From CALAMC01 sp964459465 (GTDB taxonomy: Bacteria; Zixibacteria; MSB-5A5; GN15; PGXB01), in the NCBI GenBank assembly GCA_964459465.1, contig CAYWLR010000015.1, forward strand, positions 1 to 64,000: DNA of 64,000 nucleotides, read 5' to 3'. The position numbers and the translations under genes were made by a program. Below, piece by piece: positions 25,388 through 32,193 of this stretch (position 1 is the first letter of the stretch; every line of letters begins with the position of its first letter). The notes below the pieces were generated by a model. It saw nothing but the letters and a program-made list of their open reading frames with translations, was not told the DNA's origin and did not search any database.

Positions 25388-26881
25388 TTGGCGAGCAAGA
25401 ACCGTAACACCCGCATAATCTGGATAACCCTTGCCGTCCTTTGCGCTTTCTATCTGGTACTTCTTATTCCCGACTCCGAACCGGTTATTCCCGCCGACGA
25501 CGGAGCCAAACAACCCTTTGCCTGGAATCAGGACCAGTACTGGTCGTTTCTCCAAACCCGCTTTAATGAAGCTCGTCGGCTTGGCTGTGACTCATTAAAA
25601 GACCAAATCCCCAGGGGGCTTGATTCCACCGGCGTGCCGATATCAAAACTGGCCGGCGATACTCTTCAGCCTGATGACAGCCTCTTTACCTTGATCGAAA
25701 CGCATCTGTTTGACCTAACCTGTATTCTGGCCGCCTGCCCGGACAGCCTGTCGAGGTTTATCAATCTTTACACCGATATGAGATATCTTTTGATGAATCA
25801 GGCCCGGCGCTGGGATATGAATACCCCTGCCGCCCGCGATCGGGTGTATCGCCTCATATATGGCGGACGAACCGCCCTCGAAGAAATCATGCTTCAGGCC
25901 GGGCCGGACAAAAGCCCGGAACTGACATTCGGAACCGATGAACCATCGGCCACATCCTCGGCGCAGTTCTTGGGCATCAACATCCACAGTGGCGATATTC
26001 TTATCTCCCGCGGCGGTGCACCCACTTCGGCTCTCATTGCCCGCGGCAATAACTACCCCGGCAATTTTTCCCATGCGGCCCTTGTTCATGTCGATGACAA
26101 TACCGGCGTTATATCCATTATCGAGTCGCATATTGAAATCGGAGTCGCCGTTGCCGATGTGGAACAATATTTGAAAGACACCAAGCTTCGCATTATGGTT
26201 CTTCGCCTGCGAGCCGATCATCCATCGCTTGAAACCGACCCGGAACTGCCGCATAAGGCCGCCGAATATGCTTTGGCGCGAGCCAAAACCGGGCATATCC
26301 CCTATGATTTCGCGATGGACATATCCGAACCCTCAAAGCTGTTTTGCTCCGAAGTTGTCTCCGACGCCTATGGCGCCCAAAGCGTGAACCTCTGGGCGGG
26401 GCTGTCGCATATTTCCAGCCCCGGTGTGAGAAACTGGCTGGCTGCTTTCGGGGTGAGAAATTTCACGACGCAGGAACCCTCGGATTTGGAATATGACCCG
26501 CAACTGCAGGTTGTGGCCGAATGGCGTGATTTCGAAACCCTCTGGCAGGATCGAATGGACAACGCCGTGGTCGATGTCATGCTCGAGGATGCCGAGCGCG
26601 GGATGGGATTAAAATATAATCGTCTGATGCTCCCGCTCGCCCGCGTCTTGAAACTATACAGCTCGATTTTGAACCGATTCGGTCAGGCCGGGCCCCTTCC
26701 GGAAAGCATGAACGCCACCGCCGCCCTTAAAAATGAGTGGTTTTCCGCCCGCCACCGGCAAATCAAAGAAAGGCTGGAGGTTCTGGCCGGCCAATTTAGG
26801 GAAAAAAATGCCTGCCTGCCCCCCTATTGGGAGCTGGTTAAACTCGCCCGTCAGGCGAAAGATTCTATATATTCCTCTTGA
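25388..26881 (+). CDS. YiiX/YebB-like permuted NlpC/P60 peptidase, membrane anchored
   Basis: An N-terminal helix (about residues 10-27) anchors the protein. The central region, about residues 195-330, matches permuted papain-like NlpC/P60 enzymes: NIHSGDILISRG, NFSHAALVHV with the catalytic histidine, IIESHIEIGV, and PSKLFCSEVVSDAY with the catalytic cysteine. Such enzymes cleave amide or ester bonds in cell wall or lipids. The rest is helical. The start is a TTG at 25388 with AGGAG about 9 bases upstream. The 497-residue length exceeds YiiX itself because of the extra helical parts. Confidence 0.85.
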   Translation: MASKNRNTRIIWITLAVLCAFYLVLLIPDSEPVIPADDGAKQPFAWNQDQYWSFLQTRFNEARRLGCDSLKDQIPRGLDSTGVPISKLAGDTLQPDDSLFTLIETHLFDLTCILAACPDSLSRFINLYTDMRYLLMNQARRWDMNTPAARDRVYRLIYGGRTALEEIMLQAGPDKSPELTFGTDEPSATSSAQFLGINIHSGDILISRGGAPTSALIARGNNYPGNFSHAALVHVDDNTGVISIIESHIEIGVAVADVEQYLKDTKLRIMVLRLRADHPSLETDPELPHKAAEYALARAKTGHIPYDFAMDISEPSKLFCSEVVSDAYGAQSVNLWAGLSHISSPGVRNWLAAFGVRNFTTQEPSDLEYDPQLQVVAEWRDFETLWQDRMDNAVVDVMLEDAERGMGLKYNRLMLPLARVLKLYSSILNRFGQAGPLPESMNATAALKNEWFSARHRQIKERLEVLAGQFREKNACLPPYWELVKLARQAKDSIYSS

Positions 26882-26908
26882 ACTTTTTTTGAGGAATTCG
26901 TATCTTTA

Positions 26909-26936
26909 TTGGCAAATGACACGATCTCCATATTAA
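26909..26936 (+). promoter_or_regulatory. Putative promoter of RRM gene 2
   Basis: TTGGCA (26909-26914) is followed after 16 bases by TATTAA (26931-26936). The match is moderate, but the position relative to the leader parallels the first RRM gene. Confidence 0.45.
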
Positions 26937-26942
26937 TAGTTT

Positions 26943-27074
26943 AATGGTAGGGATCTTTTGGAAACTAACCGAAAACCTAATGGGAGATTCGGCGCAATGG
27001 TGCGCAAATGACGTTTATCCGATTCTAAAAGACTTTTGATTGATGAATCGGTATAAACAAATCTGGAGTGTAGA
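26943..27074 (+). promoter_or_regulatory. Structured 5' leader of RRM gene 2
   Basis: The GCGCA/TGCGC hairpin (26992-26996 with 27001-27005) is followed by a second hairpin that starts GTTTATCC (27013-27025) and pairs over 13 bp, with one bulge, with 27045-27058. CTGGAGTG and the ATG follow. Order, motifs and spacing match the leader at 13319-13383. Confidence 0.7.
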
Positions 27075-27401
27075 ATGAATATCTACGTAGGTAACCTGTC
27101 ACGCACGACGACAGAAGACGATCTTCGCAATTTATTCGCCGAATACGGCGAAGTCAGCTCGGTGAACATTCTAAAAGATCGCTACACCAATGAACCGCGC
27201 GGGTTCGGGTTTGTCGAAATGCCCGGCAAAGATGAAGCTATGAAAGCCATCGCCGAGCTCAATGGCGCCGAACTGGGCGGTCGTTCCCTGACTATCAATG
27301 AGGCTCGTCCTCGCACCGATAATCGCGGTGGCGGTGGCGGCGGCCGTGGTCCGGGCGGCGGTAACCGCGGTGGCGGCGGCGGCGGACGTCGCAGATACTA
27401 A
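27075..27401 (+). CDS. RRM-domain RNA-binding protein with glycine-rich tail
   Basis: The 108-residue protein has one RRM (RNP2 IYVGNL, RNP1 PRGFGFVEM) and then a Gly/Arg-rich tail of about 25 residues made of GGGG/RGG units. This architecture matches small glycine-rich RNA-binding proteins, whose tails aid RNA binding or self-association. It is paralogous to the RRM gene at 13384, and both the coding start and the leader are conserved. It is probably post-transcriptionally regulated through its leader hairpins. Confidence 0.93.
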   Translation: MNIYVGNLSRTTTEDDLRNLFAEYGEVSSVNILKDRYTNEPRGFGFVEMPGKDEAMKAIAELNGAELGGRSLTINEARPRTDNRGGGGGGRGPGGGNRGGGGGGRRRY

Positions 27402-27421
27402 ACCACTATCCAAGACTACCG

Positions 27422-27452
27422 AACGGGGCCCTGTCGCAGGACCCCGTTTTTT
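27422..27452 (+). terminator. Rho-independent terminator after RRM gene 2
   Basis: AACGGGG(C)CCTG pairs with CAGG(A)CCCCGTT with one mismatch, and six T residues end the structure. Confidence 0.85.
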
Positions 27453-27515
27453 GTTGGCATTATCACCGATTTTTCCTACCCTGATAAAAACGTAAAAACC
27501 CCGCAGGAGAATTTT

Positions 27516-28181
27516 ATGCGACCGCTGGTAACGATTTCTTTCATTTTGATATTTATAATGACTTCGGGCTGTGGGCAGAAAAAGGACGATGCCCAAACTT
27601 TGCCGCCGGCTCCATCCAGTCTCACGCTGGCCGACCTGACCGGCTTTATGACCGGCTCGTTTTCATCGGCCGAACAGGCGGTATCAGATTCCGAATTTTT
27701 TGATATCCGTCTGGAAATGTGGCCGATCTGGCTGCACCGCTCCGACGCCCACTGGCTGTATGTCGAACAGGCCGCCGCTTCACATCTAAGCCGCCCCTAC
27801 CGTCAGCGCGTTTATAGAGTTTTCCAGACCGATGACACCACGTTTATTTCCGAAGTTTATGAAATACCTGAACCGGAACGCTTTTCGAACCGATGGCGCG
27901 AGGATATGCCGCTGGCCGAACTTACTGCCGACTCGCTTATTGCCCGACCCGGTTGCGCTATCATTTTACATCCGGAAGGCGATTCCGTCTTTGTCGGGAG
28001 CACCGTCGATGCCCAATGCACCAGCGATCATAACGATGCCTCCTGGGCCACGTCGGAAGTGCGTATCGCCAAAGATTACCTGTTTAGCTGGGATCGAAGT
28101 TGGGGTGCCGATTCTCTGCAGGTCTGGGGCGCCGTAACCGGCGGATATATTTTCAAGAAGATTAAAAACACTAAAGAATAG
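27516..28181 (+). CDS. CpeT/CpcT family lipoprotein
   Basis: The mature part follows the CpeT/CpcT chromophore lyase family: LTGFMTGSFSSAEQA, IRLEMWPIWL, WLYVEQA, PYRQRVYRV, RPGCAIIL, and late VWGAVTGGYIFKKI. An N-terminal signal ends in TSGC, so it is probably a lipoprotein. In cyanobacteria this family attaches bilins to phycobiliproteins. Nothing else in the window suggests phycobilisomes, so here the beta-barrel probably binds another hydrophobic ligand. The 221-residue length is slightly above that of CpcT because of the leader. CAGGAG precedes the start. Confidence 0.87.
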   Translation: MRPLVTISFILIFIMTSGCGQKKDDAQTLPPAPSSLTLADLTGFMTGSFSSAEQAVSDSEFFDIRLEMWPIWLHRSDAHWLYVEQAAASHLSRPYRQRVYRVFQTDDTTFISEVYEIPEPERFSNRWREDMPLAELTADSLIARPGCAIILHPEGDSVFVGSTVDAQCTSDHNDASWATSEVRIAKDYLFSWDRSWGADSLQVWGAVTGGYIFKKIKNTKE

Positions 28182-28196
28182 TCGTTTGAAAAAAAT

Positions 28197-28221
28197 AAGG
28201 CCCGCTTTTGGCGGGCCTTTT
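28197..28221 (+). terminator. Rho-independent terminator after CpeT
   Basis: AAGGCCCGC pairs perfectly with GCGGGCCTT around a five-base loop and runs into TTTT. Confidence 0.85.
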
Positions 28222-28254
28222 CTATATGAAATCGGACCTTAGGGGGAAAAGATC

Positions 28255-28635
28255 CTACTCTTCACAACTGCCGTCACGCAGGCGACTGCGGATTTTATCG
28301 CGCGCTTGATCGCGATCCCGAAGCATATCGCCCTCGGTTTCATTGTACCGAAAGTTGAAACGATTATTTATTTCATGGCGGGCGCCACTGCCATCACCAT
28401 TCGTATCGCCGTTACCATCACCAAAACCGAACCGGGATTTGAATCCGCTCCCGTCTCGGGGAGAGGTCCAGTCCTCGTCCTGTCCATTGGGAATACCGTC
28501 GTCATCGGCGTCCCGCAACCACTGGAAGAAATTAAAACCGCCCCCGAACATGGAACCGTTCCCGGCGGAAACCTGGCTTGCCCCTATCAGAAGAGCCAGC
28601 CCGAAAATGAGTGCGAACATGGTTGACTTGCGCAT
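28255..28635 (-). CDS. Small secreted protein with Asp/Gly-rich Ca-binding-like repeats
   Basis: A signal peptide (MRKSTMFALIFGLALLIGAS) leads to a 100-residue mature part. DADDDGIPNGQDEDW resembles thrombospondin type 3 or EF-type calcium loops, and GDGNGDTNGDGSG is a second acidic-glycine stretch. The end is highly charged with R and D. The start is fixed by AAGGAG. It is probably a secreted or surface calcium-binding protein. No enzymatic domain is present. It is convergent with the CpeT gene and stands alone. Confidence 0.75.
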   Translation of the reverse strand: MRKSTMFALIFGLALLIGASQVSAGNGSMFGGGFNFFQWLRDADDDGIPNGQDEDWTSPRDGSGFKSRFGFGDGNGDTNGDGSGARHEINNRFNFRYNETEGDMLRDRDQARDKIRSRLRDGSCEE

Positions 28636-28788
28636 TGCTTACTCCTTGCTAAAATTGTTTTCATCTCGCAGGGGACTTATTGTCCTTGTCCCTGTTTTAT
28701 ATCAATATCCGTGCCAATATTTGGCGAAAGCCCCAAGTCATTGACCGGCCGCAACTTCGAGCGACATATTTTATCCGCATTCCTTCCC

Positions 28789-28840
28789 GGTCGTACCATC
28801 GCGTACAAATATGCGTGATTTCGTACGGCTTGGTACGACC
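28789..28840. promoter_or_regulatory. Nested inverted repeat in an intergenic region
   Basis: GGTCGTACCA (28789-28798) and TGGTACGACC (28831-28840) are perfect arms, with inner arms CGTAC (28802-28806) and GTACG (28823-28827). The four CGTAC/GTACG units look like a regulator binding array or an RNA hairpin. The remainder of the 300-base gap 28636-28935 shows nothing further. Confidence 0.45.
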
Positions 28841-28935
28841 CAAAGAAGTCTTATTAAGCCATTACATCAAATGATTTGCCTTTTGCCATTTGCTATCTTA
28901 TTAATTGCAGGAACACGAAAAAACTTTTTGATGCC

Positions 28936-29484
28936 ATGACCGATAAAAACGCAAACATCATTACCGACCGCTTAATCTTGCGCCGTTTCACGCTGGCCGA
29001 TGCACCCGAGGTTCAACGTCTGGCCGGAGACAAACTGGTGGCCGCCACCACCCTCAATATTCCACACCCCTATGAAGACGGCATGGCCGAAGAGTGGATA
29101 TCGACTCATCCCAAGGAAATCGAAGACGGCAAACTTAGCAATTTCGCCCTCACGCTTAAAAATACGGGTCAATTGATCGGGGCAGTCGGACTGCATATAA
29201 ATAAACGCTTCAATCGGGCCGAACTGGGTTACTGGGTTGGCGTGCCGTACTGGAATAAGGGTTATTGCACCGAAGCGGCGCGGGCGATGATAAAACACGG
29301 CTTCGAAGACCTTAAACTCCACAAAATTTTCGCTCATTATTATTCCAACAATCCCGCTTCGGGGAAGGTTATGGAAAAAATCGGCATGAAATACGAGGGG
29401 TATCTCCGCCAGCACGTCTGCAAAGACGGCCAATATTATGATCTGATCATGTATTCAATATTGAATTCCGACCATCCATATTAA
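28936..29484 (+). CDS. GNAT N-acetyltransferase (RimJ/RimL type)
   Basis: The protein begins ITDRLILRRFTLADAPEVQR, typical of RimJ/RimL-like GNAT enzymes. It continues with LIGAVGLHI, AELGYWVGVPYWNKGYCTEA (the acetyl-CoA loop) and HYYSNNPASGKVMEKIGMKY. Members acetylate protein N-termini or small amines. I take the ATG at 28936; no good Shine-Dalgarno sequence precedes it, and a TTG at 28876 would add 20 atypical residues. The methyltransferase gene follows 26 bases later, so they may be co-transcribed. Confidence 0.88.
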   Translation: MTDKNANIITDRLILRRFTLADAPEVQRLAGDKLVAATTLNIPHPYEDGMAEEWISTHPKEIEDGKLSNFALTLKNTGQLIGAVGLHINKRFNRAELGYWVGVPYWNKGYCTEAARAMIKHGFEDLKLHKIFAHYYSNNPASGKVMEKIGMKYEGYLRQHVCKDGQYYDLIMYSILNSDHPY

Positions 29485-29510
29485 AATTATGCTTTAAAAG
29501 GCAAAATATT

Positions 29511-30317
29511 ATGGACCCCAAAAAATACACCGAGGCCAATCGCGATGCATGGAATGAAGCCACGCACGTCCACCAGAAACACCGCGGCGGCAGTTTAAAG
29601 GAAAAATTCCGCGAAAAGGGTTTTTCCACCCTCGATGAGACAATCACCGCCATGTTGAAAGATATCGGCCTGAAAGATAAACACGTCGCGCAGGTCTTCT
29701 GCAACAACGGCCGTGAATTATTATCCATAATCAACCTCGGCGCCGCTTCGGGAGTCGGGTTCGATATCTCCGATGAAGCCATCAAGGAAGCGGACGAATT
29801 GAAAAACATATCGGGTCTCAAGGCAGAATTTGTCCGCACCGATATCTTTGACATCGACAAAATTTATTTTAATAAATTCGAATTGGTCTATATTTCTATC
29901 GGCGGACTCACCTGGGTACAGGACCTTGACGCGGCTTTCGGCAAAATCATCGGACTTCTCAAACCCGGCGGACATCTGGTCATCTATGACCAGCACCCGT
30001 TCTATTTCATGCTGGCGCTCGACGATGAAGACGGCTATGACCCGGCCCACCCGGACAAACCGGTATATTCATACTTTAAAACCGAACCATGGTCGTCAAC
30101 TTCGGGCATTGATTATGTCGGCAAAACCAAATATAAAGCCAAAGTCAATTACAGTTTCACCCACAAATTCGCGGACATCATCACGACCGTCGCTCAAAAG
30201 GGAATTGTCATAAAAGAATTGTATGAGTACCCTCACGACCTTACCGAAGCCCTGGATGATCTGGCCGAAAAGAAAATTATTCCTTTGAGTTATTTATTGA
30301 TCGGAAAAAAGAGCTAA
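29511..30317 (+). CDS. Class I SAM-dependent methyltransferase
   Basis: The 268-residue protein has a class I Rossmann methyltransferase core: VAQVFCNNGRELLSIINLGA in place of the standard motif I (E/DxGxGxG, here degenerate as CNNGRELL), GVGFDISDEAI for the acidic ribose contact, and LLKPGGHLVIYDQHP as motif IV and post-motif. The N-terminal YTEANRDAWNEA is common in the Methyltransf_11/25 group. The substrate is unknown. Its TAA (30315-30317) overlaps the stop of the convergent thioredoxin gene by four bases. Confidence 0.87.
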   Translation: MDPKKYTEANRDAWNEATHVHQKHRGGSLKEKFREKGFSTLDETITAMLKDIGLKDKHVAQVFCNNGRELLSIINLGAASGVGFDISDEAIKEADELKNISGLKAEFVRTDIFDIDKIYFNKFELVYISIGGLTWVQDLDAAFGKIIGLLKPGGHLVIYDQHPFYFMLALDDEDGYDPAHPDKPVYSYFKTEPWSSTSGIDYVGKTKYKAKVNYSFTHKFADIITTVAQKGIVIKELYEYPHDLTEALDDLAEKKIIPLSYLLIGKKS

Positions 30318-30859
30318 AACTTGCCCCAGACCGTGTCCATTTTGGATTCGGGTTTGCTCAAGTACGTTTCGAAGTCGTATTTCTTGATTTCGCCACTGGC
30401 GACATATTTCAATAACTGCTTGAATTGCAGAAGCGGAATGTATCCCGTGCGAACACCCTGAATCTGCCCGGTCTTATCGAAGAAATAATGCGAGGGGTAG
30501 GCTTCCAGCTCGAACGCCTTTTTGAACTCGGCCACCGTCACGGTATCGCCCAAAAAGAAAATTCGATCCAGGCTGTCCGGCACGACCGAAATGCAGGTAA
30601 AGTTCCGGTTCATGTACTTGATTATTTCCGGGCGTTCGAAAATATCATATTTCATCCTGCGGCAATAGCTGCACCAGTCGGCGTTGAAAAACATGTATAT
30701 CGGTTTGGTCCCGAATGGAAAATTGGGAAGAGCCTGACGGGCGTCCAGAAACGCCACCGTCGTTTTTATATCCTCCGGGGTTTTCTGTTTATCACCGCAT
30801 CCCGGAATCGCCCAGATTAAAAAGGCTATTATAAAAATGACGACAACCGCTCTTATCAT
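30314..30859 (-). CDS. Thioredoxin-fold lipoprotein
   Basis: After a signal ending in IPGC the protein has a thioredoxin-like domain with the redox motif in FFNADWCSYCRRM (CSYC) and the cis-proline segment EAYPSHYFF. It should act as a periplasmic or membrane-bound disulfide reductase, like the DUF255/SoxW-type thioredoxins. I chose the ATG at 30857-30859, which GGAAAGAGA precedes. It is the last gene of a minus-strand set with OsmC, DUF302, the DUF6132-like protein and FmdB, which suggests sulfur or redox chemistry. Length 181 residues. Confidence 0.88.
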   Translation of the reverse strand: MIRAVVVIFIIAFLIWAIPGCGDKQKTPEDIKTTVAFLDARQALPNFPFGTKPIYMFFNADWCSYCRRMKYDIFERPEIIKYMNRNFTCISVVPDSLDRIFFLGDTVTVAEFKKAFELEAYPSHYFFDKTGQIQGVRTGYIPLLQFKQLLKYVASGEIKKYDFETYLSKPESKMDTVWGKF

Positions 30860-30907
30860 ATTCTCTTTCCCGGCGGACCGACCGGCCCGCACCGCTTAAC
30901 ATGAGGC

Positions 30908-31105
30908 TCAACTGAAGCCGCTTTTGGGCTTGCAGGAGCTGCATTTCGATTTGCCGGAAAAAGCCGACGACGCAAAAACGGAGAATTTCCTTTCCACTTT
31001 GTCCGATTTGCAGTCGGGACATTTAACCGGCCCACTCGCTGAACTCACCAGCTCCTCGAAATCCCGCCCGCATTGGGCACATGTAAACTCATATAACGGC
31101 ATCAT
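30908..31105 (-). CDS. FmdB family zinc-ribbon protein
   Basis: The 65-residue protein starts MMPLYEFTCAQCGRDFEELV, the FmdB signature. Two CxxC pairs (CAQC and CPDC) form the zinc ribbon, and a third pair, CSSC, is near the C-terminus. The ATG at 31103-31105 overlaps the TGA that ends the upstream reading frame (ATGA), with GAGGTGA as ribosome site. The role is thought to be regulatory but is unproven. Confidence 0.9.
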   Translation of the reverse strand: MMPLYEFTCAQCGRDFEELVSSASGPVKCPDCKSDKVERKFSVFASSAFSGKSKCSSCKPKSGFS

Positions 31106-31293
31106 TTCTTCACCTCGGCCAGCACCAGAAGCACACCAACCGCCATTCCCAGCACTATCGCCCGACCGGGCCGGCATATAAGCGGTCACGTCGCCCCCAG
31201 TTGACCGTAAATCCAGCTTAAGCCCCACCCGGCCAGTCCTCCGAATATAAGCCCGGCCGAGATTTTCGTAAACAGTTTTTTATCCGGCTTCAT
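31102..31293 (-). CDS. DUF6132-like two-helix membrane protein with in-frame TGA (candidate selenoprotein)
   Basis: Reading from the ATG at 31291-31293 gives 35 codons, a TGA at 31186-31188, and 27 more codons in the same frame to a TGA at 31102-31104. The first part has one membrane helix (ISAGLIFGGLAGWGLSWIYG), and the second part has another (AIVLGMAVGVLLVLAEV). The residues around the TGA, GAT-stop-PLI, correspond to the G-T-C-P-I-T segment of DUF6132 proteins, so the TGA stands at a conserved cysteine. The frame begins inside the end of DUF302 and finishes with an ATGA overlap on FmdB, which argues for translation of the whole. Selenocysteine is possible; a nonsense mutation is the alternative. 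Confidence 0.5.
31160..31171 (-). promoter_or_regulatory. Short hairpin downstream of the in-frame TGA (weak bSECIS candidate)
   Basis: In the transcript GCCC-GGUC-GGGC forms a 4-bp stem 14 bases after the UGA, with the loop about 18 bases from it. Bacterial SECIS elements have a small stem-loop with a G/U-containing apex in this distance range. The stem is short, so support is weak. Confidence 0.25.
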
Positions 31294-31666
31294 CCATAAT
31301 TCTCTTCATGACATCCTCGACCTCGGCGGCCAGTTTGTCCAGCCCGGCGGTAGGGAAAAATTGCGAAATCATACTCGGACGAACCATCGTCATGACCGAC
31401 CCGGTTCCCTCGGATCGAACGACTATTTTACAGGGCATCAACATGGCCACGTCTATTTCCCGGCTCAATGCTTCATGGGCAAATTTGGCGTTGCACAGCT
31501 CGATTATTTTCAGCGGTTTCGAATCGAACCCTTTATCTTCGAGCGTCTTCTGAACGTCATGCACCGCCAGCACCCGGAATCCGTTTTGGGGAATCGCCGC
31601 TTCCAGCCGCGATGTTACTTCTTCGAACGGCCGCTTCGACTCAACCCTATAGCCAATATCGAACAT
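31280..31666 (-). CDS. DUF302 domain protein
   Basis: The 128-residue protein is a DUF302 domain, with GYRVESKRPFEEVTSRLEAA near the start, IELCNAKFAHEALSRE in the middle, and MLMPCKIVVR towards the end. The conserved cysteines in LCNAK and MPCKI are present. DUF302 has a CT1975-like fold of unknown function and is often found with sulfur or redox genes. It starts 4 bases after OsmC and overlaps the next frame by 14 bases, so it is translationally linked to both. Confidence 0.9.
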   Translation of the reverse strand: MFDIGYRVESKRPFEEVTSRLEAAIPQNGFRVLAVHDVQKTLEDKGFDSKPLKIIELCNAKFAHEALSREIDVAMLMPCKIVVRSEGTGSVMTMVRPSMISQFFPTAGLDKLAAEVEDVMKRIMDEAG

Positions 31667-31670
31667 AAGA

Positions 31671-32093
31671 TCACACTCCCTTTATTTCATACGCCGAAAC
31701 TATTTCTGCCGATTTAAGTGATTGGCTGACCATGCAATATTTGTCTTTGGACAGGCTTATGGCCTTTTCGATCTTTTTGGAATCGAGGTTTTTCCCGTGA
31801 AAAACGTATTTGATTTCGATCCGGTTGAATGGCTTGGGATACTCATCGGGGTGAAAGCCTTTGACCTCTATCTCGAAGGCGGTTACCTCCTGGCGCATTT
31901 TTTCAAGTATGCGGATTATATCTATCCCCGTGCAACCCGCGACGGCATACATCACCAGCTCGGTCGGCTTGTAACCATTTTCATTTCCGCCCGCGGCTTT
32001 GGCACCATCGGTGGCGATGGCATGTCCGAAGGCCGATTTCCCCTCGAATCTCAAACCCCCCGTCCATTTGACTTTAGCTTCAACCATCGGCAT
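31671..32093 (-). CDS. OsmC family peroxiredoxin-like protein
   Basis: The 140-residue protein has the OsmC/Ohr fold with both catalytic cysteines: one in YAVAGCTGIDII and one in SKDKYCMVSQSL. Proteins of this group reduce organic hydroperoxides with thiols. The glycine-rich GGNENGYKPTELVM loop before the first cysteine is typical of the YhfA-like branch. The ATG at 32091-32093 follows GGAGAA; an upstream ATG is less well placed. It is the first gene of the redox operon. Confidence 0.92.
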   Translation of the reverse strand: MPMVEAKVKWTGGLRFEGKSAFGHAIATDGAKAAGGNENGYKPTELVMYAVAGCTGIDIIRILEKMRQEVTAFEIEVKGFHPDEYPKPFNRIEIKYVFHGKNLDSKKIEKAISLSKDKYCMVSQSLKSAEIVSAYEIKGV

Positions 32094-32193
32094 TATTCTC
32101 CATTTCCGTTTAGATACGATTTTTATCAAATCGATTCATAAAATCTCAAACCAATATAAGATTTTCCGGTGCTTTATATGGAGAATAAAATAG

